A stretch of DNA of 44,878 nucleotides, taken from a virus. A model generated the notes under the pieces. It made no database searches. It was not told where the DNA came from and saw only the letters and a program-made list of their open reading frames with translations. This document shows positions 33,025 to 43,300 of the stretch, piece after piece. Position 1 is the stretch's first letter, and each line of letters begins with the position of its first letter. Location: positions 1 to 44,878 of IMG/VR virus record IMGVR_UViG_3300027797_001656; one strand, 5' to 3'. The position numbers and the translations under genes were made by a program.

Positions 33025-34863
33025 ATGTTAGTTCCAGGTAAAAAAGGTGAAAAAGATGTTCCGATAGATGTCCCAGAGACAGTTGTTGGGGATGAATCTC
33101 CAAAGTATGGTAATCTTCTTACCGTTCAAGCGTTAATCGATGCTATTGATATTACTAACCCGATTCAGACACTTAAAAATTTTGCAGGCCTTTTAGTTGA
33201 TGAAGTTAAAAACATTGCAACCGCAGTTAAAGATTTAGATGAGGAATCGAGTAGATTAGTTAGATCGTTAGGTGTAAGTAAAGATCGGGCGGGAGAATTA
33301 TCGTCAACAGTTGCACGGGCAATACCTAACTTTGTTAATATGGGAATGTCAATTGAGGCAGCTGGAGATACGTACAATGAGTTAATCAAAAATTTAGACA
33401 CTAATATGATGGTTAGTGATAAAACTTTGGCAGATTTTGCGGCAACTTCTAAAGTTACGGGAGTGGCACAAAAAGATTTGGCGGTTAAATTTAGAGATGT
33501 TGGTGTTGGTCTTAGTAGTGTTGGGGATAAAATGTTGGATGTTGTTAAAGTTGCAAGACAAGCTGGAGCAACAGTTGGTGCCGTATCCGATGGTGTTGTT
33601 ACTAATTTAGATAAGATGAATCTTTATAATTTTGATGGTGGGATTAAAGGTCTTGCTAAAATGGCGGCACAAGCTTCAAGATTAGGTATTGAAATGAGTG
33701 GTATATTTAGTATTGTTACTAAAGTGTTTGACCCTGAAGGAGCAATTGATTTTGCAGCATCTTTACAAAGATTGGGGGTTACGTCAAGTCAATTGTTAGA
33801 CCCATTAAGATTAATGGATTTAGCACAAAATGACCCAACAGAACTTCAAAACCAAATTGTGAACATGACAAAAGAGTTTACAAGATTCAATAAGGAAAAT
33901 AATCAAATTGAAATCTTACCTGGTGCCAAGAGAAGACTCGATGAAATCGGTAGATCAATGGGATATAATGCCGGAGAATTACAAAAAATGGCGGTAAATG
34001 CCGGTATGTTTGATATGAAATTAAAACAAATCAAATTCCCAAGTAGTATTGCAAATAAAGAAGATCGAGAACTTATTGCAACAATGGCTCAAATTAATAA
34101 AGATGGTATTGCAACAGTTCAAATAGAACAGAAAAAAATTGAAAATGGTGTTGAAGTTGGTTCAGGCATATATGAGTCAAAAGCTGTCAGTGACTTAACC
34201 GAACAAGATGTAAAAAACTTGGCGGAACAACAAAAAGGAGAAGCATTGTCAATGGAAACAATTGCTAGAAGTCAACTTGATGAGTTAAAGAAAATAAATG
34301 GTACTATTGGTAAATATCAGGCGGCTTTAAGATATGGTAGTGCAAGTGCAATTTCAGAAATGACAGGTTATCAAAAAATAGGGCAAGTTTTTGAAACTAG
34401 TGTAGAAGGTATGTTGGGAAAAGAAAATTCTGACTATCTTAGTCAAACATCTAGTTACCAATATAACTTTAAAGGGATAATGGATACCTTAGGAAACCTC
34501 GTAGGTGGTATTGATTTATCTCCTTTGGATGATTTTACGGATTATGTTAAAACTTTATCGGGTACAATGATGAGTAAATTTGGTTTTGGTGGTGAGGATA
34601 CTCAATTTGCTCCGAGTAATTATAATGGTAAGATAAATGGGTTAAGTACGGATATGGCTACCCAAAAAATAGAAACTGAAAATAACATTAAAGTTGATTT
34701 TAAAGTAACTACCGACGAAAATATATTACCAAAAACAAAGGAAGACATTAATACCGCAATAAATTACTATTTCAATGGACCGGATGGTCCGTCACATATT
34801 CAGATGTTATTAAACCTAATGCCTAAAGAGGCAACATCAAATGGTTTAATAAAAAAACCATAG
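33025..34863 (+). CDS. Probable tail tape measure protein
   Basis: The 612-residue protein is largely helical, with many heptad-like runs (for example LVDEVKNIATAVKDLDEE and AGELSSTVARAIPNFVNMGM). It directly follows the gp26-like and frameshift ORFs, the classic position of the tape measure. Its length is close to T4 gp29 (590), which sets tail length and sits in the tube lumen. The region 155-260 has the repeated Gly/Ala pattern (GVGLSSVGDKML, GATVGAVSDGV) common in the membrane-active or loop parts of tape measures. No hydrolase domain is seen. Confidence 0.7.
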   Translation: MLVPGKKGEKDVPIDVPETVVGDESPKYGNLLTVQALIDAIDITNPIQTLKNFAGLLVDEVKNIATAVKDLDEESSRLVRSLGVSKDRAGELSSTVARAIPNFVNMGMSIEAAGDTYNELIKNLDTNMMVSDKTLADFAATSKVTGVAQKDLAVKFRDVGVGLSSVGDKMLDVVKVARQAGATVGAVSDGVVTNLDKMNLYNFDGGIKGLAKMAAQASRLGIEMSGIFSIVTKVFDPEGAIDFAASLQRLGVTSSQLLDPLRLMDLAQNDPTELQNQIVNMTKEFTRFNKENNQIEILPGAKRRLDEIGRSMGYNAGELQKMAVNAGMFDMKLKQIKFPSSIANKEDRELIATMAQINKDGIATVQIEQKKIENGVEVGSGIYESKAVSDLTEQDVKNLAEQQKGEALSMETIARSQLDELKKINGTIGKYQAALRYGSASAISEMTGYQKIGQVFETSVEGMLGKENSDYLSQTSSYQYNFKGIMDTLGNLVGGIDLSPLDDFTDYVKTLSGTMMSKFGFGGEDTQFAPSNYNGKINGLSTDMATQKIETENNIKVDFKVTTDENILPKTKEDINTAINYYFNGPDGPSHIQMLLNLMPKEATSNGLIKKP

Positions 34864-34894
34864 TAATATAATCACTAAAAAAAAAGAGTTAAGG

Positions 34895-34902
34895 TATTTA
34901 TA
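34895..34902 (+). promoter_or_regulatory. TATTTATA octamer before the 1699-residue baseplate gene
   Basis: An exact copy 14 bases before the ATG at 34917. Confidence 0.5.
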
Positions 34903-34916
34903 GTTAAAGTATAAAA

Positions 34917-37900
34917 ATGCCAGAAAGTTTTTTATCATTTACATCGTCATCATCATTTAGAGACTCTCTAATTGCAAGAAATTTGGCACCATATCAGATT
35001 CAAGGAGTTTTTACCCCCCCATCTGGAAATATTGTATATGAAGTAAGTCCATTGAATGACAGTAATGTTATTGACTCACCCGATGTATTAATATCAACAA
35101 ATCAATTAGCGAACAATTTATACCCCTTAAATGAGTGGGGACCTGATGGTGGATTTATTGGTAAATACAGTGTTCCTGGTGCACCTATTCCTGTTGCATC
35201 GAATAATGGACCATACGATCCAAATGACACTCAATTAGATATAATCAACGAATTTTATATTGACGCGGCATATATAACAAATATCTATGGTCCTGATGGC
35301 GGGTATAAAGATCTTGTTATAATCACAGATATACAAATTAGTTTACACTATTATTTACCATACTACGACAAAAAACCGACTAATTTTATCCCATCAAGTT
35401 ATACACCATACTCAATATTACTATCGAGTAATCCAAGTGGTGATATGGGATTGTTATCACAAGATTCATATCTTGCAAAAATTGGGGCACTTTATTTAAA
35501 GGGATATTTTGATGATAGAATTGCACAAGAAATATATCAATTGACATTGGGTAGTATCAATTTGGATACTTTACAAGACCCATTTAGTGCGACAATGTTG
35601 GCAACAGGTCAACAACCTTTCTTTACCAAGAATTGGAAAATTACGGTACCCGAATTCCCAATAAGTGCGGCAATTTCATTTGCTAATAGATTAACTGGAA
35701 CTTATTTCCCTGTTTCATTTATACCGGGAGATTATTTTGACGATCCGGATCCAATAAATTCTCCACAAACACAAAACGCACTTAATGTTGTTAATAATTT
35801 AACTTTAGGCGCTTTAGGACCCATTTTAAATAAATTTAGAAATCCATCACAAGTATTCTTAGCAAATACGGGTAATGGGCAACAATCTGTTTTATTTAAG
35901 AGTATTGAATATAATAAATTTAGACCTAGTTATCAAAAAAACTTAATACAAGGTGCGACCGCTGCCGTTTCTGCATTATTTGGTGTAGGAACTAATGCGG
36001 GTGGTGGTTACTATGTTGGTAGTGATATGGCGGAACCGTCAATGATCACACAACCGGCAAATCAAGTTGCTGTTGATAGTTTAGGTGTACAACAAAATAC
36101 GTTAGTATATGGTCCTTCTGAATTAGGTAAACTATATGAAGGTAATGAGGATAAGATTAATTTTGGTTTACAGGCGGAATCGTACTCAGATGGTGGGGGG
36201 ATAAGTGGTAAATTAGTTTGGACATCACCAAAATATAAAGATAATGCCGGATTTAAAGTGGGTCCTGGCGGAGAACCTAAAATATTAGACTCTGAATTTA
36301 ATGTAATTCAAAATTCATATAATCAAAGTTTATCAACCGATATTGAATTTAAACAAGGTTCAATATTAGATGAAACACAAAGAATAATTAATGCTGCCGA
36401 TTCACTAAATGGTCAGGCAAGATTAAAACATGTTGGTAATGCAATGAACCAAGTATCCAAAGTTTTTAATGATGGGTATAAAGAAATGACAAAAGGATCT
36501 CAAGTCATTGCTTATTATGATAGTTCAACGGGTGATAACACAATAGGGGATTCGGGCATTGAGGTTGGTAGAGAGTATTGTCGTGTATTCCAAAAAGATA
36601 CACCATATTTAACATATGCTGATTTACAAAAGACTGATGGTATAACAACTTCGGGCCGTAAATTCACAAATTCAGTGTTGGATAATACATACAATTTAAA
36701 TATTGCACCAATAAGAAACCCTGGATCGACAAACATTGGTGATAGTAAGGTAAAAAAATATATGTTTTCTTTGGAGAATTTGGCGTGGAGAACATCAGAT
36801 CAATCGGGATATAGATATGATGATTTACCTACTTGTGAAAAAGGACCAAATGGTGGTAGAATTATGTGGTTTCCACCATATGATATAACATTTAGTGAGG
36901 ATGTAAGATCATCTTGGAACCCAACTAAGTTCTTGGGTAGACCTGAACCTATATATACATATCAAAATACAACAAGAAGTGGTAGTATAAATTGGAAGAT
37001 TGTTGTGGATAGTCCTTCGGCTATGAACACAATTATTGAGAAACAATTGGCAAATAGACCATCAAAAGAGGTTGATTCAATTATGGATTCATTTTTTGCG
37101 GGTTGTGTAAAATATGACATATATGATTTGGCAACTAAATTTAATACAATACCAACAAGTGAACTTTATACATATCAACAATTATTAAATGAACCAAGAT
37201 TAACTGATGAAGAATTAAATAATATTATCGGCAATATTTCTGTTGATATTAGTACTGACACAAACGGTGGTGGTGGTGGTGATGGTGGTGATGGTGCTCC
37301 AGGGATAATAAATAATACTAATACTACTATAGCTTCAGATGAAACTGAAACCATTGATGTCAATGAGATTAATACAACATTTACTGATTACGCATTTTAT
37401 TTTGAAAATGATTGCCCCGAATGTGGAACTTCTCAAGCAATAGTGTCAAGTCAACCATATAATTATTGGTACAACAGCTACAGCCAACTACAAGCCACAT
37501 ATGTCTCAAGGGCAAATGATGTTGTTTATGTTGGTACTGAAAAATACGAAAACAAAAGTGTAATACCTAAGTTTTTCTCAGATGTTATTATTGGTAACTT
37601 TAATTCAATACAGAATGATTTTTTGAAAAAAGTAAAAGAAGTTATTGAAAAAGGTGGTAAACTAACAATAGAACTACAAGGATCGGCATCAGCTCCGGCA
37701 GAAGTTGGATATAATCAAAATTTATCAAAACGTAGAATTGATTCTGTTTTACAATGGTTTAGGGCTCAAACAGTGGGGGAAAGTACAATTAAAGATTTGG
37801 AAAGTCAAGGTACAATTGCCTTTGTTCCCATGCCTTCAGGAGAAACCATTTCAAATGTGGTAGCAAATGGACTTTCTTTCAATCCGGTTAACTGTACGCA

Positions 37901-40016
37901 AAACATTAGTTTAACCTCAAATGGTGCAACAAGTGCAAATGGACAATGGTATTCAATTCCGGCTATGGCTTGTAGGAGAGTGAGAATATCAAAAGTTAAT
38001 GTTGTGATGCCACCACCACCAAAAAATCCTTGTGATGATGAGAGTTATAGAAAACTTAATCCCGATTTTTGTTGTTCAGAAGGTTATACAGATGTTTGTG
38101 TTGATAAAATCATTATACCACCTCCCGTTAAATTAAGTGGGGATACGATAATACCACCTGACATACCACAACCAATTAAACCCGTACCACAAAAAGACCC
38201 AATTGCAACGGTTAAACAGGGAATATCTAAAAAAATATTAAGATACTTGTTTAGTGAATGTGATTACTTTGAAGTTATTAAAGAATCAAATCCTATGGTA
38301 TATGACAGTATTAAGGAAAAGATTAAATATTTTAGTCCCGCATTTCACTCAACAACACCTGAAGGATTAAATGCGAGATTGACATTTTTAAATCAATGTA
38401 TGAGACCGGGACAAACAATCCCTGTGATTGGTACTGATGGTAGACCAAAATACAATGATGCTTTAAATACATCATTTGGGGCACCCCCTGTATTAGTATT
38501 GAGAATAGGTGACTTCTACCACACTAAAATTATTCCTAATAGTATTGGCATCTCTTATGATCCGTTATTGTTTGACATCAACCCTGAGGGTATTGGTGTA
38601 CAACCTATGATTGCCAAGATTACATTATCATTTGACTTTATTGGAGGTAGTGGACTTGCGGGTCCTGTTGAACAATTACAAAATGCTTTATCATTTAATT
38701 ATTATGCAAATACTGAGATTTATGATGAAAGAGCGGTTGAAACCGAATCAACAAAAGAAAGAGATGAACAAATTGTTGGTAAGATTGCTCCGGCTCCGTC
38801 CGTAAAAACAAACAGTGTAACCGGTGCGGTTAATAATAAAACTACACCAAAAGGTGGGGAAACCATTGGTACTTTATTAAGTACAAATGCAACTGACGAC
38901 GGAAAGATTGAAAATGGGGATATTGAATATACTTCTTTAATAAATGAATTGTCAGAAGGAACAAAAAATTATAATTCAACAATTTATAATAAATTAAAAA
39001 GTATTTGTGAGATCACTAATCTTGGTGTCTTACAAATTGTTAATTTTGAAAGAAAATATACTGATGGTGACTTAAGTTCATACACAGTTAAAACACCGGC
39101 ATTTATATACGGTAAACCTGCCAATGTTGAACAAAGAATAAGTGATGTTATCAAACAAACTGTGGATGATGTTGATAATAATGTAGCACCAATAATAGAA
39201 CCAATTAAAGACTCACCGAATAAATGGCCAGATGCTGCGATTAGACAAATACGTAATAAACTTAAGGATATTGTTAAAAGTAGAGAAACTTTGGTTAATC
39301 AAGCAATCATTGCACAAATGAATGAAATGACTACATACCAAGAAAATTATAATTATACTTTAAGAAAATACAATGTGGTTTTAGATAAGACTGACGGAAT
39401 AAAATTAAAATCAGGTGAAATTAAACTTTATACCTTTACAGGTGATACGGTAAATGGTACTGTTTTACCAAAAATGGAGGCCGGGATGATTCAAGTTGCT
39501 GATTACCTTAAACTATTTAAAGCTGTAATGGACCAAAATTATATAATGAATGGTATCGCAAATTATGTTCCAGCGCTAAAAGATTTTACAATACCTGGTT
39601 CTTGGTTTAAACCGTTTGGAAGTACGGAATACCGTAGATTTTATATAACTATGTCTGAGATATTTTTAAATGATAACCAATATAATTCCTTTGTTGATAG
39701 TTTAACTAGTCTTGATAAAGTAAAAGGTGATGAAAAACTTATTACAGAAATAAAAAGTGTTTGTGAATCATATAAAAGTGCTTGTAAGATAGAAAAAGAT
39801 AGTGAGAAAAAAATGTTTACGGATTATGAAGCAAGTCCTGAATACGTCAAGTTACAAAGTTTTAAAATAATAGAATTTGATAGTAAAATGGGGTATACCA
39901 CAAATAAAGACGCTGCTCAAAATTACGATGATTCAGTTAAGAAGGTTAAAAATTTATATAGCGATATTAATATAAATAATGACAATAAATATACATTTAA
40001 AGTAAAATTTAATTAA
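34917..40016 (+). CDS. Giant baseplate-type structural protein with OmpA-like segment
   Basis: The 1699-residue protein begins MPESFLSFTSSSSFRDSLIA, typical of late structural proteins in that family. The N-terminal 760 residues are beta-rich and end in a Gly/Asp-rich loop (GGGGGDGGDGAP, about 783-794). Residues about 880-1025 look like an OmpA-type domain: LTIELQGSASAP, then NLSKRRIDSVLQWF. The GH(T/S)D peptidoglycan-binding Asp is replaced (GSAS), but the LSxxR core is kept. A Pro/Cys-rich linker (PPPPKNPCDDESYRKL) follows, then a conserved block (FDINPEGIGVQPMIAKITLS) and a helical C-terminus. It lies after the tape measure and before the gp53-like gene, so a baseplate hub or wedge role is likely. 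No enzymatic motif is evident. Confidence 0.7.
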   Translation: MPESFLSFTSSSSFRDSLIARNLAPYQIQGVFTPPSGNIVYEVSPLNDSNVIDSPDVLISTNQLANNLYPLNEWGPDGGFIGKYSVPGAPIPVASNNGPYDPNDTQLDIINEFYIDAAYITNIYGPDGGYKDLVIITDIQISLHYYLPYYDKKPTNFIPSSYTPYSILLSSNPSGDMGLLSQDSYLAKIGALYLKGYFDDRIAQEIYQLTLGSINLDTLQDPFSATMLATGQQPFFTKNWKITVPEFPISAAISFANRLTGTYFPVSFIPGDYFDDPDPINSPQTQNALNVVNNLTLGALGPILNKFRNPSQVFLANTGNGQQSVLFKSIEYNKFRPSYQKNLIQGATAAVSALFGVGTNAGGGYYVGSDMAEPSMITQPANQVAVDSLGVQQNTLVYGPSELGKLYEGNEDKINFGLQAESYSDGGGISGKLVWTSPKYKDNAGFKVGPGGEPKILDSEFNVIQNSYNQSLSTDIEFKQGSILDETQRIINAADSLNGQARLKHVGNAMNQVSKVFNDGYKEMTKGSQVIAYYDSSTGDNTIGDSGIEVGREYCRVFQKDTPYLTYADLQKTDGITTSGRKFTNSVLDNTYNLNIAPIRNPGSTNIGDSKVKKYMFSLENLAWRTSDQSGYRYDDLPTCEKGPNGGRIMWFPPYDITFSEDVRSSWNPTKFLGRPEPIYTYQNTTRSGSINWKIVVDSPSAMNTIIEKQLANRPSKEVDSIMDSFFAGCVKYDIYDLATKFNTIPTSELYTYQQLLNEPRLTDEELNNIIGNISVDISTDTNGGGGGDGGDGAPGIINNTNTTIASDETETIDVNEINTTFTDYAFYFENDCPECGTSQAIVSSQPYNYWYNSYSQLQATYVSRANDVVYVGTEKYENKSVIPKFFSDVIIGNFNSIQNDFLKKVKEVIEKGGKLTIELQGSASAPAEVGYNQNLSKRRIDSVLQWFRAQTVGESTIKDLESQGTIAFVPMPSGETISNVVANGLSFNPVNCTQNISLTSNGATSANGQWYSIPAMACRRVRISKVNVVMPPPPKNPCDDESYRKLNPDFCCSEGYTDVCVDKIIIPPPVKLSGDTIIPPDIPQPIKPVPQKDPIATVKQGISKKILRYLFSECDYFEVIKESNPMVYDSIKEKIKYFSPAFHSTTPEGLNARLTFLNQCMRPGQTIPVIGTDGRPKYNDALNTSFGAPPVLVLRIGDFYHTKIIPNSIGISYDPLLFDINPEGIGVQPMIAKITLSFDFIGGSGLAGPVEQLQNALSFNYYANTEIYDERAVETESTKERDEQIVGKIAPAPSVKTNSVTGAVNNKTTPKGGETIGTLLSTNATDDGKIENGDIEYTSLINELSEGTKNYNSTIYNKLKSICEITNLGVLQIVNFERKYTDGDLSSYTVKTPAFIYGKPANVEQRISDVIKQTVDDVDNNVAPIIEPIKDSPNKWPDAAIRQIRNKLKDIVKSRETLVNQAIIAQMNEMTTYQENYNYTLRKYNVVLDKTDGIKLKSGEIKLYTFTGDTVNGTVLPKMEAGMIQVADYLKLFKAVMDQNYIMNGIANYVPALKDFTIPGSWFKPFGSTEYRRFYITMSEIFLNDNQYNSFVDSLTSLDKVKGDEKLITEIKSVCESYKSACKIEKDSEKKMFTDYEASPEYVKLQSFKIIEFDSKMGYTTNKDAAQNYDDSVKKVKNLYSDININNDNKYTFKVKFN

Positions 40017-40017
40017 G

Positions 40018-40341
40018 ATGCAGATACAATACTATAATAGATATAATCAATTTTTAATTAATGGTGAACAAATAGTCGTTCCTTACATTGCGTTAACCCC
40101 AAAAAATTCGGATAAAAGATACATTTATAAAGTTGGTATTTCAAGATTAGATAAAGTTTCACAACAACATTATAACTCACCATTTTTTGGGTGGTTAATA
40201 TTACAAGCAAATCCCGAATTTACTGGGTTTGAATTTAATATCCCTGATGGTGCTGTATTGACTATTCCATATCCGTTACTAACTTCATTACAGGATTATA
40301 AAAACGAATTAGATAATCACACATTCTATTATGGTAAATAA
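40018..40341 (+). CDS. Baseplate wedge protein, gp53/LysM-like
   Basis: The 107-residue protein has YNRYNQFLINGEQIVVPYI near the start, then YKVGISRLDKVSQQHYNSPF, FFGWLILQANPEF and a final IPDGAVLTIPYP. The order (Arg-Leu-Asp-x-Val-Ser, Tyr, Trp-x-Ile-Leu, Pro-Asp-Gly, Ile-Pro) matches gp53-type baseplate proteins, which contain a LysM-like fold. T4 gp53 joins adjacent baseplate wedges. The length is about half that of T4 gp53 (196), so it may hold only the core. It starts 1 base after the giant baseplate gene and overlaps the next start by 11 bases. Confidence 0.65.
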   Translation: MQIQYYNRYNQFLINGEQIVVPYIALTPKNSDKRYIYKVGISRLDKVSQQHYNSPFFGWLILQANPEFTGFEFNIPDGAVLTIPYPLLTSLQDYKNELDNHTFYYGK

Positions 40342-43300
40342 CGGAGAAAATATATTAGTTGAATTTGATTACCAAAACATATCAGTTATTGACCCAAACA
40401 AAGTTATTGACGAACAAGGTAAACCAAAGGAAAGACTTATAGATCATGAAAATCTTGTGTTCTATGCAAATTTAGAATGCTCAGTTCTTCCAAGAACAAA
40501 ATTGGCATTGGGGGTTTCATTAAATGAATCAGTTAAAACTATTTCTGTTGGTAAAATTAACTTTTTAAATCCTGGTTTTAAAAAATTTATTGACAATGGT
40601 TGGACCGATGAATTAACAGGTAAAAATACTTTAGAAGGAAATGGAGTTAACCAACAAAGAAAATCAATAAGTAAAAACCCCGATAAAAGTAATGAATATT
40701 ATTATAGTCAAAGTACCATTTCTAATGGAACACCTGGTGCGGTAGATAACGGATTATTAGGGATAACAAATATTAATATAAGTTATTCAACCGAATTTTT
40801 ACCGACAATTAGAATAACTTTAGAGGATGTTAAAGGAAGATCTTTATTTGAGGGTGGGAACAATTCACCATATGCCGCATTTTTTCAATTCCCATATCCA
40901 ATATTTCATTTAACAATTAAAGGGTATTTGGGTAAGGCGGTAAGATTACCATTAATGTTACAAAAATTTGGTAGTTCATTTGACCCTAGTTCTGGTAACT
41001 TTAGGGTTGATTTAGATTTTATGACATATAAGTATACAATTATGTCACACGTTAGTTTTGGTGCGATGATGGGTACCCCACTAATGTATAAGTCTATTAT
41101 TGAAACAAAAGAAGTAAAACCAAATAACGGTAGTAAGAATACAACAACAGTTGCAACAAAATTTGCAAGTGAGGGGTATCAAAAAATGAAGGAATTATAT
41201 TCTGAGTATAAATCAAAAGGTTTAATTGATGATGATTTTCCTGAGTTAACCATACAACAGTTAAAATATAGATTAGATCAGTTTATAAAAAATATTATTG
41301 AAAGTTTTAAAAAAACAAATTTAAATGTTTTAAATGATCTTGATGATTACTCCACTCAGTTAACGGAATATGAAAAAGAAGTTTACTACTATAGTCCAGA
41401 CTCTTGGTCTAAAAAATATTTGGATCAAGATAACGTTATCATTACATCAAATGGTGACATTTTATATTCATTTAAAAAACAATATCAAACCGCAACTGAA
41501 AAAGCGGCTGCCTTAACCGCATTAGATGGAATTGTTAAAAAGTATAATTTGGTTTTATTTAACAATAAAACATTGGGCAACGGTCAACCTAATTTTATCC
41601 CAAATACAATAAAACTATCCACCTTTAATAGTAAGGCAAAAATGACAGATATTAATGAAACTGCGTTGAATAAAACATACTATAAAAGAAATAATAAAGA
41701 ATTATCAATTGTTATATCAGAAAGAGATTCATTTAGAAATACGATTAGTTTACAAATCATGGCAGGGACATTCCAATTTGATGGGGAAGGTTATTTTTTA
41801 AATGAAACTAAAAAAATGTCACAAAAATATTTGACTGCAAGACAAAGTATTGAAGAGGGTCTAACCGCTAAACTTGCTGAGGAAATGGTAAATCCTGTTA
41901 CGGGTATAGGTTTTAAACCAACAATAAGAAATGTTTTGGCAATATTCTTCGCACAAGGTGAGGCGTTTTTACGTTTATTGGACGATGTTCATACTAAAGC
42001 TTGGAATTTAAGAGACGATAAATATCGAAAAGAGGCTGTTTTTGGTGGTACATCAACAACAAAAAGCGTTGATACTAAAAATGATGGAGAAGAAAACACA
42101 CCAATTTACCCTTGGCCCCAACTAATTGTTGAAAATACAAAAAGTGATGGTGGGGAAAAATACGAACTTAAATATCCCGGAGATCCTATATTAGCGAATA
42201 CTTTAAGAGCGTTTGTACCTGAAATATGGCCTGAGGTTGAATTTGTTGAGGAGTTTATAAAGGGATATACCGAGAGGGAGGTTGTTTTACCTGAACCTGG
42301 CAATACAAATAATACATTATTGAGACCGGATAGATTAAGTTTCAATGCAATCGAATTCCCAATAAGTAATCAAGTATTTCAAAATACTGAAGAGGTAAAA
42401 TTTTTATATGAAATATACGAAAGATTAACGTTAAATTCTTTTTATAGTTTGATGAGTCGTGACTCCGCTAAAATATATAATATGAGTTTTTATTCTTCTG
42501 AAGCGGAAGTAATTGACATTATAAAGGCATTAAGTGACGACAATCCGTACTTAACAAAAAAACTTAAGGAATATAATCTTAATTCAAATGTTTATTTAGG
42601 GTTTTTAAGACACATTTCAAATAACGGTGAAGGATTGTCTTGGCAAAACTTTATAAGGGGAGAATACAACACACCTTATATTAAAAACAATGTGTCCAAT
42701 TCGTTTGAATTACTTGATGGTAATATTTTATCTAACGATAAAGGAAAACCAACAGTTAGTTTAGAAAAAACTGAATATGTGGAGAAATATTTTGGTATTG
42801 ATTATGTTATTGAGAATTATGATTTTTGTGATTTATATCCATTAACAAATTTAAATTGGGATAAAGATTATTTGGCGAATGGTTCTAACATTATTAATAG
42901 TAATGCCGCATTTAAAACATCCGACGTTTTAAATTATAATTTAAATAATAAATCTATTGTTAATTTTACTGACGGTAAAAAAATAGAACCGATAACAAAT
43001 TTTAATTATATTAAAAGTGTATTTGAACAAACTATTAACATAGATAATTTAAAGACATTTTATACAAATCGATTAATAAAAAACCAATATATTACTGAAG
43101 GTAATGTGTTTTATAAAAACTATAATGGTCAATTAACATCGGATCAAACAACATCTATGTTAAACACCCCTTATTTTATAAATGCAATACAACAAGGTGT
43201 TTATAATTTTAGATACAACACAAGTGACTCCGCACCATTTAAAGTTGCTGCATATTTGTTTTTAAATAGTTTACCTTTAGCGACCTTAAAAGAAAAATAT

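Noticed and set aside
42106-42345. Minus-strand frame with a GSGKTTS-like string
   Set aside because: The string looks like a Walker A motif but lies antisense to a long conserved baseplate frame with no other ATPase motifs.
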